Shown here piece after piece: positions 38,442-47,521 of a stretch of 64,000 bases of DNA. The DNA is taken from assembly GCF_008364825.1 (NCBI RefSeq), contig NZ_VTTO01000007.1, forward strand, positions 1 through 64,000, read 5' to 3'. This DNA comes from Azospirillum sp. B21 (lineage in GTDB: Bacteria; Pseudomonadota; Alphaproteobacteria; Azospirillales; Azospirillaceae). Position 1 is the stretch's first letter; each line of letters starts with the position of its first letter. The notes under the pieces were generated by a model. That model saw only the letters and a list, made by a program, of their open reading frames with translations, was not told the origin of the DNA and ran no database searches. A program made the translations under genes and the position numbers.

Positions 38442-40484
38442 CTATTGGGTGTCTTGCAAACCAGGGAGGCGGAACGGCAGATCGATGATGACCCGCGTTC
38501 CGTCTGGTCCGCTGAGCAGGGTCAGTTCGGCACCCAGCGACGCCGCACGCGTGCGCATGTTGTTCAGCCCCTTGCCGGGGCGTGCGGCAGCGATCCCGCC
38601 CCGAATCCCATCTGGAATCCCACCTGGAATCCCACGTGGAATCCCCCTGCCCTCATCCCGCACGATGATGCGAACCGCGAACGGCCCCTCCCTGTCGGGA
38701 CCGCCCTCCAGATGGCCGGCCGGTGCCGGCGCCATGACGATGGCGACCCGGCGGCAGCCGGAATGGCGCACTGCATTGGTGACGGCCTCCTGCAGGATGC
38801 GGAACAGGGTCAGGGCATGTTCCGACCTGAGCCCCTCTATGTCGGGCAGCGGCGCCATCTGCCAGTCGAGTTCAATCCCCTGGGCCTGGAGTTGCGGACC
38901 GATGCGGTCGTAGAACTGGGCCAGCATCATGCCCAGGTCGTTGCCGACATCGTCGAGCGATGCCACGACCAGCCGGAGATCGTCGAGCGCCTGCCGGGCC
39001 GCCGCACCGATGCGACGATAGTCGTGCTGCGGCAGCTCGCATTGGGCGACGATCGACACCAACTGCCCGGCCAAGCCGTCATGCAGATCGCGGGTCAGGC
39101 GCAGCCGCTCGCTTTCGAGGGCGGCGGCGCGGGTCTGCGCCTGTTCGCGGGCGAAGCTGGCCCGCAATTCGGCCTCCGCCGTCGCCACTTCGCGCCGCAG
39201 AACGTCGTTGAAGCGGCTGACCTCGCCCAGCGCCTTGGCGAACCGCCACATCAGCGTCGCGCTGATCACCGTCATCAGCAGCGGCGCCATGTAGCGGGTC
39301 ATCGACGGCACGCGCAGGTCCAGAACGCCGGTCATCGACAGGATGTCATGGGCGGCCATCAGGATGATGACGATCAAGCCGCCAAGCACGATCTGGGCGG
39401 GAGCATGATTCCGCCGGACCGCCGCCGAAATCAGGATCCCGGCCGACCAGCCCAGCATCGCGATCGCCCAGGGGATGACGGCGACCAGCCAAAGCAGGGC
39501 GAACCATGGCTGCAGCCGCGGCGGGTCGAGGGCGGTGATCAGGAACGCAATGGCGATCACCGCCGGAACCACCAGCAGCAGCCGGATCGGAACGGCCAGT
39601 TCACGCCCGACCAGACGGCACATCACGAAGGGCAGCAGCGCTCCCTGCCACTGGCCGGCGAAATTGACGACGCGGAACAGCCATTCCAGCCCGCTCGGCC
39701 CGGTGCTGAACATCGGCAAGCCCTGGAGCACGCCCAGCGCGAGAATCAGGCTCATCACCAAATGGATCGGCTCGTCCCGGTGACCGATCCACACGATCAG
39801 CAGGGACAGGCACAAGGCCGCCTGCCACGCGACCAGCAGGCGCGGCAGCGTGACCATCATCCACTCACGCTCACCGTAAGCCGCACGCAGCAGACGGTCC
39901 GGGCCGACCAGCACCGTGTCGAGAAATCCGCCGGACTGGCTCCAGGCGTCCATGCGGATGTCGATCCGGTTCTCTCCATCTTTCAGCAACTGGGTGGGGA
40001 CCCGCTGGATCAGCGGCATCGCCTGATTGACGACCACGTCCGACTGGGTGGTCTGGCTGTCGGCCAGCAGCGCTCCGTTCACCCACAGCGTAATGCGCCC
40101 GGACAGGATCGGCACATAGACGGACCAGGGCCCGTCCTCATTCGGAACATAGCGGAAGGTCAGTCGGAACAGGCCGGAGCAGCCGACCGGATCAGGAACC
40201 GCCTTGCAACGGTAAGGAAGCGGGACGGTGGCGACGCCGGGGGGCATCGCTTCGGGCGGCGGACTGTCCAAAGAGTGGTCGCCGGCCACCGCGGTGAAGC
40301 GCGCCTCCACGATCGGCAGTGCGCCATCGGGTGTGGGCGGCGTCGCCATCACCAGTCCGAGGCCGAGAAGGACAGCCAGTCCGTAATAAAGAAGCAGCAG
40401 CGGACCGCGGCCTTTCAGCCATGCCCGCAGGCGCATCGGCAAATGCGGACCGGAGGCCGGCAATCCGGCGATGTGTTGGCTCAC
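38442..40484 (-). CDS. Membrane sensor histidine kinase (HisKA_3 type)
   Basis: A 680-residue kinase. One N-terminal helix (about 27-46) is followed by a periplasmic domain of about 170 residues with a jelly-roll (7TMR-DISM-like) look. Then come about seven membrane helices (about 215-415), a short coiled coil, the phosphoacceptor motif RDLHDGLAGQL, the ATPase N-box QEAVTNAVRHS and glycine boxes DEGRGI and GKGLNNM. Between the two glycine boxes the ATP lid is filled by a GIP-repeat from a 12-base tandem repeat. The start is GTG 40484, without a clear RBS, five bases after the response-regulator stop. Confidence 0.9.
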   Translation of the reverse strand: MSQHIAGLPASGPHLPMRLRAWLKGRGPLLLLYYGLAVLLGLGLVMATPPTPDGALPIVEARFTAVAGDHSLDSPPPEAMPPGVATVPLPYRCKAVPDPVGCSGLFRLTFRYVPNEDGPWSVYVPILSGRITLWVNGALLADSQTTQSDVVVNQAMPLIQRVPTQLLKDGENRIDIRMDAWSQSGGFLDTVLVGPDRLLRAAYGEREWMMVTLPRLLVAWQAALCLSLLIVWIGHRDEPIHLVMSLILALGVLQGLPMFSTGPSGLEWLFRVVNFAGQWQGALLPFVMCRLVGRELAVPIRLLLVVPAVIAIAFLITALDPPRLQPWFALLWLVAVIPWAIAMLGWSAGILISAAVRRNHAPAQIVLGGLIVIILMAAHDILSMTGVLDLRVPSMTRYMAPLLMTVISATLMWRFAKALGEVSRFNDVLRREVATAEAELRASFAREQAQTRAAALESERLRLTRDLHDGLAGQLVSIVAQCELPQHDYRRIGAAARQALDDLRLVVASLDDVGNDLGMMLAQFYDRIGPQLQAQGIELDWQMAPLPDIEGLRSEHALTLFRILQEAVTNAVRHSGCRRVAIVMAPAPAGHLEGGPDREGPFAVRIIVRDEGRGIPRGIPGGIPDGIRGGIAAARPGKGLNNMRTRAASLGAELTLLSGPDGTRVIIDLPFRLPGLQDTQ
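38591..38650 (-). repeat. 12-base tandem repeat in the kinase ATP lid
   Basis: Read on the plus strand, units of the form GAATCCCACSTG follow one another: three nearly identical 12-base copies at 38603-38638, with diverged copies on both sides (38591 and 38639). In the kinase frame each unit codes for four residues, giving the GIPR/GIPG/GIPD/GIRG series. Such in-frame repeats can expand or contract by slippage. Confidence 0.85.
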
Positions 40485-40489
40485 TGGAG

Positions 40490-41176
40490 TCAGTCCGACA
40501 GCTTGATGATTCTCCGCTCCACTGCAGTGTAGACCGCTTCGCTTCGGGAGTTAACCTCAAGCTTACGGTAGATGTTCTTGATATGGCTGGGAACCGTCTG
40601 CCGGCTGATTCCCAGGCGCGCTGCGATGTCGTTGTAGGTGAAGCCTTTGGCGATGCCCCACAGGATGTCCATTTCTCTCGGGGTCAGAGGGGGCGGCGCT
40701 TCCTCCGTCTTGGCGGGCGGGCCTGCTTGGGTCTGGCGGATGATGTGGCGGGCGATGGACGCGGAGATCGGAGATCGGCCATTGGTCAGGTCATGCACCG
40801 CCGCGATCAGGTCGATCGGCCGCGCATCCTTCAGAATGTAGCCGGAGGCGCCGGCCCGCACCGCCTGCATCACCGACAGCTCGTCCCCCAGGACGGAGAT
40901 GACCATGATCTCCGTCTCGGGCAGGCGTTGCCGCACCTCCCGGATCAGGTCGCTGCCGTGACCGTCGGGCAGCTTCAGATCGGTCACCAGCACGCTCGGG
41001 CGGCAGCGCTCCAACGCGGTGCGCGCCTCCGTCAGCGTTCCGACGGACGCCTGTAGGGAGATCCCGTCGCCCGCGGCCAGCGATGCAGCCAGGAAGTCCC
41101 GGGTCGGGGCATCGTCCTCCACCAGGATCACCGAGATGACGTGGTCGGCTCTGGCGGCTGACCCTGCCTGATCCAC
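40490..41176 (-). CDS. LuxR/NarL-type response regulator
   Basis: A 228-residue response regulator. The receiver domain (about 15-130) has the phospho-acceptor Asp in VLVTDLKLPDG and the conserved Lys in YILKDA. The C-terminal LuxR helix-turn-helix (about 165-225) contains GFTYNDIAARLGISRQTV and IYRKLEVNSR. The start is GTG 41176, after AGGGGGC. Together with the kinase gene it forms a two-component pair lying on the same strand as, and directly upstream of, the export operon, so it is the best candidate for its regulation. Confidence 0.92.
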   Translation of the reverse strand: MDQAGSAARADHVISVILVEDDAPTRDFLAASLAAGDGISLQASVGTLTEARTALERCRPSVLVTDLKLPDGHGSDLIREVRQRLPETEIMVISVLGDELSVMQAVRAGASGYILKDARPIDLIAAVHDLTNGRSPISASIARHIIRQTQAGPPAKTEEAPPPLTPREMDILWGIAKGFTYNDIAARLGISRQTVPSHIKNIYRKLEVNSRSEAVYTAVERRIIKLSD

Positions 41177-41199
41177 TGTGACGCCCCCTGCAGTCTGCC

Positions 41200-41221
41200 G
41201 GTTCGATGGTTCGAATCGAAC
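41200..41221. promoter_or_regulatory. Short direct/inverted repeat upstream of the response regulator
   Basis: GGTTCGA occurs twice (41200-41206 and 41208-41214), and the second copy forms the inverted repeat GTTCG-AAT-CGAAC. The site lies 25-45 bases upstream of the response-regulator GTG, in the gap divergent from the FAD oxidase gene. It could be an autoregulatory operator. Confidence 0.35.
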
Positions 41222-41365
41222 GTCATCATACCGGGCAACTGCGGGAAGTCACATACCATGAATGCGGGATGCCGCCGCCGGTACACGATCTGCGACGATG
41301 CACCGGCTGACATGCACCAGCCGCCATGAACCCGCCGCCATGAACCCGACAACGGGACTGCCGCA

Positions 41366-42916
41366 ATGCCCTTGCCGACCACCTCACTTGCCGCCTCCCC
41401 TTGCGGCATCGAACTGCCCGCCGCCGCGCTGGAGGAGTGGCGCCGCATCGTCGGGCCGGAGCATGTCCGGACCGGGGAAGCCGACCGGCTGGACTGGGGC
41501 CGCCGCACCTTCGCACCGGATGTGCGGGTATCGGCCGTCGTCAGTCCGGGCGATGCCGACCAGACCGCCGCCTGCCTGTCGACCGCCACCCGTTACCGCC
41601 TGCCGGTCCATCCGGTCAGCCGCGGCGCCAACTGGGGAATGGGATCGCGGGCGCCGACGCGGGACGGGGCCGTCATCCTCGATCTCCGCCGGCTGGACCG
41701 CATTTCCGGCTTCGACGGGCGGCGCGGGCTGGTGCGGGTCGAGGCCGGGGTCACCTTTCAGGCCCTGGCGGACTTCCTGGAGGAAAGGACCGACCGCTTC
41801 TTCGTGCCGGTCATCGGCGGCCCGGCACAGGCCAGCGCGCTCGCCAACGCCCTCGACCGCGGAGACGGCAGCATGGGCGAGCGCTGGACTTCGCTCTGTG
41901 AATTGGACGTCGCCCTTCCGGACGGCCGGCGGCTGCGGACCGGTTGCGGGCCGCTCGGAGCGGACAGGACGGTCGGGCTCGACCCGGCGCCGGCCGGCCC
42001 GCTGATCGACGGGCTGTTCAGCCAGTCGAACCTGGGGGTGGTGACAAGCGCCGTCATCCGGCTGGAAGCCATGCCCGGCGATCTCGCCATCCTGTCGGTG
42101 GACATCGGGGGCCTTGATGCCCTGCCCGCCTTCATGGAGGTTTGGCGCGACTGCCAATGTGAGCAATCCCTGCCCGACCGATCGCTGACCCTGTGGAACG
42201 GCATCAAGTGGCTGGCGCTGGACGAGGTGCGCGCGGCGATACCGGCCGACCGGCTCGCATCGGCGGCATTGGACGAGTGGCATGCCTCCGCCGTGATCCG
42301 GGCGGAGGCGCCGGAGATACTGGAGGCCCGCGCCGCCCGTCTGTCCCGACGTTTCGCCGCGGTGTCCCGGACGGTGGAAGTGGACATCGCGAGGCGCGAC
42401 GGCACCTGGATCGAGGGATTCGAGGATTGGCTGGGGGTGCCGGATGGGCGCAACCTGCGCACGGTCTACTGGCGCAAGGAGCGGCATCCCGATCTCACGA
42501 CCGCCGATCCAGACCGCGACGGCTGCGGACTGATCTGGCTCTGTCTCGCCTTTCCCTTCGAATACCAAGCATTGATCAGTTATCTGACCTGGGCGCGCGG
42601 CCGGCTGGAAGAGGCCGGGATCGACCTGAATGTCGGGATCGAGTCCAACGGCTTCCGCTGCCTGTTGAGCTATTTCACGCTGGGGTTCGACCGTGCTGCG
42701 CCGGGGGCGGACGAGGCGGCTCTCGCCGCCTATCGGGATCTGATCGGAACCGCATTGGAACGGGGCTTCGTCCCATATCGGCTGGCAAACGGCCTGCCGG
42801 TGCCTGAGACGATGCGCGAGACGCCCGCGGCCGCATTGCTGGCGGAATTGCGTGCGGTGGGCGACCCAGCCGGCGTCCTGTCACCCGGTCGCAACGGTAT
42901 CGGTCGGTTGCCGTGA
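41366..42916 (+). CDS. FAD-linked oxidase (vanillyl-alcohol oxidase/4-cresol dehydrogenase type)
   Basis: A 516-residue flavoprotein with the PCMH-type FAD-binding domain at about 45-230 (VSRGANWGMGSRAPTRDGAVILDL is the pyrophosphate-binding region) and a C-terminal cap domain ending DPAGVLSPGRNGI, typical of the 4-cresol dehydrogenase/vanillyl-alcohol oxidase family. These enzymes oxidise para-alkylphenols or aromatic alcohols. It is transcribed away from the two-component genes and converges on an SDR gene. No clear RBS is seen before ATG 41366, and no cytochrome partner is adjacent. Confidence 0.85.
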   Translation: MPLPTTSLAASPCGIELPAAALEEWRRIVGPEHVRTGEADRLDWGRRTFAPDVRVSAVVSPGDADQTAACLSTATRYRLPVHPVSRGANWGMGSRAPTRDGAVILDLRRLDRISGFDGRRGLVRVEAGVTFQALADFLEERTDRFFVPVIGGPAQASALANALDRGDGSMGERWTSLCELDVALPDGRRLRTGCGPLGADRTVGLDPAPAGPLIDGLFSQSNLGVVTSAVIRLEAMPGDLAILSVDIGGLDALPAFMEVWRDCQCEQSLPDRSLTLWNGIKWLALDEVRAAIPADRLASAALDEWHASAVIRAEAPEILEARAARLSRRFAAVSRTVEVDIARRDGTWIEGFEDWLGVPDGRNLRTVYWRKERHPDLTTADPDRDGCGLIWLCLAFPFEYQALISYLTWARGRLEEAGIDLNVGIESNGFRCLLSYFTLGFDRAAPGADEAALAAYRDLIGTALERGFVPYRLANGLPVPETMRETPAAALLAELRAVGDPAGVLSPGRNGIGRLP

Positions 42917-42975
42917 TGGGCGTTGTTGCAGCGAACCGGGTGCTGTGATCTTGCGTTTTCCTTCCATGTCCGCCG

Positions 42976-43746
42976 TCAGGTGATCGTCAGCCCGCCATCG
43001 ATCGCGAAGATCGCCCCGGTGGTCCAGGCGGCCTCCGACGAAGCGAGAAAGACGGCGATGCCGCCGAGGTCGCTGGCTTGGCCGATCCTGCCCAAGGGGT
43101 AAAGCCGCTTGACCAATTCTTCCATGGCGCGCTGGGCGTCCTCCGGCATCGCGGCTATGGTGCGGCGGCGCAGATCCGTGTCCACCGTGCCCGGCGCGAT
43201 GGCGTTGACGCGGATGCCGCGCGGTGCCAGCTCGTAAGCCATGGCCTTGGTCAGGGAATTGAGCGCCCCCTTGGTCAGGGAATAGAGGCTGGACGGTCGC
43301 CCCGGCAGCATCTTTCCGGAAAAGTAGGAGGAGATGTTGATGACCGATCCCCTCGCGGCGGGCATCAGCGGTACCAGAGCTTGCGTCAGGAAGAAGGGCG
43401 CCGTGACGTTCAAAGCGATGCTGTGGTCGTACTGGGCCCGGTCCGCCTCCAGATAGGGGACGAAGGTCGCGGTGCCGGCATTGTTGACCAGCACATCGAC
43501 GGCCCGGCCAAGGCCGGCGATCTCCGCCGCGACCCGCTCGAGGCCAACGGGATGGCCGAGATCCGCCGCGACGGTGGTGACCTGGATCCCGCTGCGGGCC
43601 AGTCTCGCGGCGGCGTCCGCCAGCCTGTCGGCATTGCGCGCGACGAGGCAGAGATCGGCCCCCTCGCGCGCGAAAGCCTGTGCGATCGCGTAGCCGATGC
43701 CGTCCGACCCGCCCGTGACGACGGCGAATGCCCTCGAAAGTCTCAT
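42976..43746 (-). CDS. SDR family NAD(P)-dependent oxidoreductase
   Basis: A 256-residue classical SDR: TGGSDGIGY near residue 11, NNAGTA near 87, catalytic YSLTK. It resembles 3-oxoacyl-reductase and polyol dehydrogenase-like members. ATG 43746 is preceded by AAGGAAGAG. It is the last gene of the second LIV-type operon, 40 bases after LivF. The substrate is unknown but is likely a hydroxyl compound from that operon's pathway. Confidence 0.9.
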   Translation of the reverse strand: MRLSRAFAVVTGGSDGIGYAIAQAFAREGADLCLVARNADRLADAAARLARSGIQVTTVAADLGHPVGLERVAAEIAGLGRAVDVLVNNAGTATFVPYLEADRAQYDHSIALNVTAPFFLTQALVPLMPAARGSVINISSYFSGKMLPGRPSSLYSLTKGALNSLTKAMAYELAPRGIRVNAIAPGTVDTDLRRRTIAAMPEDAQRAMEELVKRLYPLGRIGQASDLGGIAVFLASSEAAWTTGAIFAIDGGLTIT

Positions 43747-43786
43747 CCCTGCTCTTCCTTCATCCCGCCAGACCAATGGATGGTGG

Positions 43787-44500
43787 TCAATGAGAGGCCA
43801 CGCCGAGATAGCGCTGCTGCAGGCCGTCGTCCTCCCACAACTCCCGGGAGGAGATGACCAGAGCGATCTGGCCGCCCGACATGATGGCGACGCGCTCCGC
43901 TGCGCTGGTGCCGACGCGCAGGTTCTGCTCGACGATCAGCACGGACGTGCCGTCGCGGTGCAGCGAACCCAGCACCTCCAGCAGATGATCGACGATCTTC
44001 GGCGCCAAGCCCTCCGACGGTTCGTCGAGAATCAGAAGGCGCGGGTTGGTCAGCAGCGCCCGCCCGATGGCCAGCATCTGCTGCTCGCCGCCGGAGAGTT
44101 GGTTGCCGAAGTTGCGGCGGCGTTCGGCCAGCCTTGGAAAGACCTCATAGACGCGCTCCGCCGTCCAGGGACCGGGGCGCCGGCCCTGCATCAGGCGCAG
44201 ATGCTCGTCCACGGAGAGCGACGGGAACACCCGCCGCCCCTGCGGGACGATGGACACGCCCTGGCTGGCGATGTCGTGCGGCTTGCGCCCGGCCAGTTCC
44301 ACCCCATTGAAGCGGATCGATCCGCGTCCTGCGGGCAGCAGCCCGATCAGCGCGCTGCACAGCGTCGTCTTCCCCGCCCCGTTCCGGCCGAGGATCGCCA
44401 GGCTCGGCCCGTCGAGCCGCAGTTCCACACCATGCAGCACGGGAAGCGCGCCGCGCCGCACCTCCAGCCCGCTGACCACCAGGGAATTAGTGCTTTCCAC
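43787..44500 (-). CDS. livF: LIV-type ABC importer ATPase LivF
   Basis: An ATPase of about 237 residues: Walker A GRNGAGKTT, signature LSGGEQQMLAIGRAL, Walker B LLILDEPSEGLAP, and the LivF-typical VEQNL. There is no ATG at the N-terminus; GTG 44500 is taken, TTG 44503 is possible, both behind GGGAG and overlapping the LivG end. Second LIV system of the window, minus strand. Confidence 0.9.
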   Translation of the reverse strand: MESTNSLVVSGLEVRRGALPVLHGVELRLDGPSLAILGRNGAGKTTLCSALIGLLPAGRGSIRFNGVELAGRKPHDIASQGVSIVPQGRRVFPSLSVDEHLRLMQGRRPGPWTAERVYEVFPRLAERRRNFGNQLSGGEQQMLAIGRALLTNPRLLILDEPSEGLAPKIVDHLLEVLGSLHRDGTSVLIVEQNLRVGTSAAERVAIMSGGQIALVISSRELWEDDGLQQRYLGVASH

Positions 44501-45236
44501 CAAGATACAGCTCCCGAACCAGGGGGTTGGCGCGAATGTCCGAGGGGGTGCCCGCTGCCACCACCGCGCCGTCGCGCATCACGGTGATCCGGTCGGCCAG
44601 CGAGAGCGCCACGTCCATGTCGTGCTCGACGAAGAGCATGGTGATGCTGCGCGGCAATCCGCGCAGGATCTCGACCAGACGGCCGCGGCCTTGCGGGGAC
44701 ATGCCGGCGGCGGGCTCGTCCATCAGCAGCAGTTCCGGCTCACCGGCCAGCGCCATGGCGATTTCCAGTTCCCGCTGCTGGCCGTAGGACAGGGTCCCCA
44801 CCGGCTGGGCCAGCACCTCGTCCAGCCCGAAGCGCGCGGCGCTGACCCGCGCAGCCTCCACCTGCGGCCGGTAGGCCCCCCAGGGGCGGAGGCCGAAGCG
44901 TGGCCCCCGTCTGCCCATCACCGCGACGCGCAGGTTGTCCTCCACCGAGCGGTCGGCGAAGGTCAGGCTCGTCTGGAAGGTGCGCCCGATGCCCAGCCTC
45001 GCCCGCTGGTGGGGACGCAGGCGCGAGATGTCGCTCCCCTTGAAGGCGATGCCGCCGCTGGTCAGCGGCACCTCTCCGGAGATGGCGTTGAAAAGCGTCG
45101 TCTTCCCGGCCCCGTTGGTGCCGAGCAGGGCATGACGTTCTCCGGGCGCAAGCGCCAGGGATACGCCGTTCACCGCGCGCACGGCGCCGAAGCTGATGGA
45201 TGCCTCTCGAACAGCCAGGATCGGCGGGGTGGACAT
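44487..45236 (-). CDS. livG: LIV-type ABC importer ATPase LivG
   Basis: A 249-residue ATPase with Walker A GTNGAGKTT, the canonical signature LSYGQQRELEIAMAL, Walker B LLLMDEPAAGMSP and switch His in FVEHDMD. In contrast to the LivG at 11047-11829 all motifs are intact. It follows the binding-protein gene by 24 bases. Confidence 0.93.
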   Translation of the reverse strand: MSTPPILAVREASISFGAVRAVNGVSLALAPGERHALLGTNGAGKTTLFNAISGEVPLTSGGIAFKGSDISRLRPHQRARLGIGRTFQTSLTFADRSVEDNLRVAVMGRRGPRFGLRPWGAYRPQVEAARVSAARFGLDEVLAQPVGTLSYGQQRELEIAMALAGEPELLLMDEPAAGMSPQGRGRLVEILRGLPRSITMLFVEHDMDVALSLADRITVMRDGAVVAAGTPSDIRANPLVRELYLGGKH

Positions 45237-45260
45237 GGCGGGCCTCCGGGAGATAGGCGG

Positions 45261-46511
45261 TCAGTTGCAGGACGGGTTGTCGCGGGAGGCCGGGCCGAGC
45301 GCCAGGAACTTGGCCCGGTCCATACCCAGCGCTTGGTCGACGCCTTTCGCCACCGTCACCACCTTGCTGTAGAAGGCGCCGTCGGGCCGCTGGGCGACCT
45401 CGGTCACGAAGTTGTCGGCGACGGCCTGCCGGTTCTCGTCCAGCCGGATCAGGCCGGTCGGCGACCTGTCGGTCAGCTCGGTCTTCGCCAGAGCGGCCTG
45501 GAACGCCTTCTGCCCGTCGTCCAGCCTGCCGCCAACCTGCTCCAGCGCCTGGAGCACCGCCAGCGTGCTGACGTAATAGCCGTGGGCGAACAGCGACGGC
45601 GATTCCAGCCCATCCGGGTACTTCGCCTTGTAGGCCTTGACGAACGCGGCCCATTTCGGGTCGTCGTTGGAATCGGCGACCGGGCCGGCGGAGATCATGC
45701 CCAGCACCTTGTTCTTGAAGGCTCCCTTGGAGCTGAGCACGGTCTGGTCGACGGTGACGCTGCTGCCGATCAGCGGCGCCGTACCGCCGGACTGGTAGTA
45801 TTGCGTCAGGAAATTGACCGCATCCGCCCCGCCCAGCAGGACATACACGGCATCCACGCCGTCCGGCAGCTTGGCGATGACGGAGGTGAAATCCTTGGTG
45901 CCGACCGGCACCCAGTTCTTCTGGGAAATCTTGCCGCCGCGGCTGCAGAATTCGGCCTGGAATCCCATCACCTGCGAATAGGGAAAGGAATAATCCTCCG
46001 ACACGACGGCGATGTTCCGATAGCCCTTGCTCTCGTAGGCGTAGCTGCCCAGCCCGGCCTGCCATTGCGCGCCGTCCAGCGTAAAGCGGTAGAAATTCGG
46101 TGCCGGATCGCGCAGCGTCGTGTCCTGCGCGCCGGAGGTGCCGTTGACGAAGGTCTTGGACGGAACCGATTTGGCGTATTCCTTGACGGCGATCCCCTCG
46201 CCGCCGGACAGCGGGCCGACGACGATGTCCACCTTGTCCTGCTCGATCAGCTTGCGGGTCTTGGCGACCGCCACGTCCGGCTTGGCATTGGAGGATTCCT
46301 TCACCAGCACGATCCGCTTCCCGGCCACCTTACCCTCGAAGGCGTCCACGGCCAGTTCGACGCCGCGCATCCCGTCCAGGCCCGATTGGGCGAAGGGGCC
46401 TTCCAGGGTGGCCAGCGCGCCGAGGCGGATGTCCTGGGCAAAGGCGGGGGACAAGGCCGTGCCGGACAGCAGAGCCGCGGCGCCCAGAATCGTGTGCAAG
46501 GTCGTCTTCAT
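45261..46511 (-). CDS. LivK-type periplasmic substrate-binding protein
   Basis: A 416-residue type I binding protein with a signal peptide cleaved probably after Ala25 (AFA/Q). The mature start DIRLGALATLEGPFAQSG and the GPLSGGEGIAVKEYA segment are typical of HAAT binding proteins for aromatic or branched compounds. The ATG overlaps the LivM stop (46508-46511). Two cysteines (in EFCSRGG and the terminal NPSCN) could form a disulfide in the periplasm. Confidence 0.92.
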   Translation of the reverse strand: MKTTLHTILGAAALLSGTALSPAFAQDIRLGALATLEGPFAQSGLDGMRGVELAVDAFEGKVAGKRIVLVKESSNAKPDVAVAKTRKLIEQDKVDIVVGPLSGGEGIAVKEYAKSVPSKTFVNGTSGAQDTTLRDPAPNFYRFTLDGAQWQAGLGSYAYESKGYRNIAVVSEDYSFPYSQVMGFQAEFCSRGGKISQKNWVPVGTKDFTSVIAKLPDGVDAVYVLLGGADAVNFLTQYYQSGGTAPLIGSSVTVDQTVLSSKGAFKNKVLGMISAGPVADSNDDPKWAAFVKAYKAKYPDGLESPSLFAHGYYVSTLAVLQALEQVGGRLDDGQKAFQAALAKTELTDRSPTGLIRLDENRQAVADNFVTEVAQRPDGAFYSKVVTVAKGVDQALGMDRAKFLALGPASRDNPSCN

Positions 46512-47521
46512 ACCGCTTTCCTCCCGCTTTTCGCGCACACGCCGGTCCAGGCCGGCTTGATCTGTGCGCGCAGTTGTTGGATCAGTCCGATCAGGCCGTC
46601 CTTCGCGAAGAGGACGATCACGATGAAGACGGCCCCGATCACCAGATTGAAGCGCTCGCGGTCGATGACCGACGCGGCGTAGTTCTCCAGAAGAACGAAG
46701 GCGGCGGCCCCCAGAAAGGCGCCCAGCGGGTGCCGGATGCCGCCCAGCACCGCGACGACCAGCAGGTTGACCGCCGCATGCACGTCCACCGCACCCGGCG
46801 ACATCTGGCCGCTGAACCACGTGTTCAGCACCCCGCCCACCGACGCGATCAGCCCGGCGATGCCGAAGGCGGCGATGCGCAGGAGCGTGGTGCTGAAGCC
46901 GAGCGCCGCGACCCGCCGCGGGGCATTGCGCAGGGCATGCAGCTGCAGGCCGAAGGGCGTGCGGTCCAGATGCATGACCGCGGCGGCCGACAGGACGGCG
47001 GCGGCCAGAGCCATGCCGTAGAAGGGAATGGGCGCCCGCAGGTCCATGCCGAACAGTTCCGGCGGCTTCAGCCCGTTGATGCCGTCGAAACCGTTGAAGA
47101 TCTCGGTATTCTGCGAGACGAGGTAGAACAGGCTGACCGACATCGCCAGCGTGATCATCAGCAGGTAGATGCCGCTGGACCGCACCGACACCCAGCCGAC
47201 CAGCAGGCCCGCCAGCGTTCCCATGACGAGCGCCGCGCCGACCGCCAGGGGCCAGGGCACCGCCATGCCCACGCCGGTGATGTTGGGCGACAGAAGCGCC
47301 AGCGTGTAGCCGGCCACGCCTGCCACCCCGGCCTGGGCGAAGGATACCAGCCCCGCGCTGGAGGTCAGGAAAGTCAGGCTCAGCGCCATGGTGCCGATGA
47401 TCAGCACGCGGGCAGCGACCGTGCCCACCCAGAATTCGCCGGCGATCAGCGGGAAGGCCAGGCCGGCCAGGGCCAGCCACAGGACGGGATGGCGAAGGAG
47501 TTGTTGAGGCATCGGCGTCAT
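46508..47521 (-). CDS. livM: LIV-type ABC importer permease LivM
   Basis: A 337-residue permease with the LivM segment GLVSFAQAGVAGVAGYT near residue 57 and about nine hydrophobic helices. The ATG at 47521 overlaps the LivH stop (TCAT at 47518-47521). It forms the pore with LivH. Confidence 0.92.
   Translation of the reverse strand: MTPMPQQLLRHPVLWLALAGLAFPLIAGEFWVGTVAARVLIIGTMALSLTFLTSSAGLVSFAQAGVAGVAGYTLALLSPNITGVGMAVPWPLAVGAALVMGTLAGLLVGWVSVRSSGIYLLMITLAMSVSLFYLVSQNTEIFNGFDGINGLKPPELFGMDLRAPIPFYGMALAAAVLSAAAVMHLDRTPFGLQLHALRNAPRRVAALGFSTTLLRIAAFGIAGLIASVGGVLNTWFSGQMSPGAVDVHAAVNLLVVAVLGGIRHPLGAFLGAAAFVLLENYAASVIDRERFNLVIGAVFIVIVLFAKDGLIGLIQQLRAQIKPAWTGVCAKSGRKAV

Noticed and set aside
38591..38650. 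CRISPR-like array
   Set aside because: The units are 12 bases, directly adjacent with no spacers, and lie inside a kinase gene. There are no cas genes.
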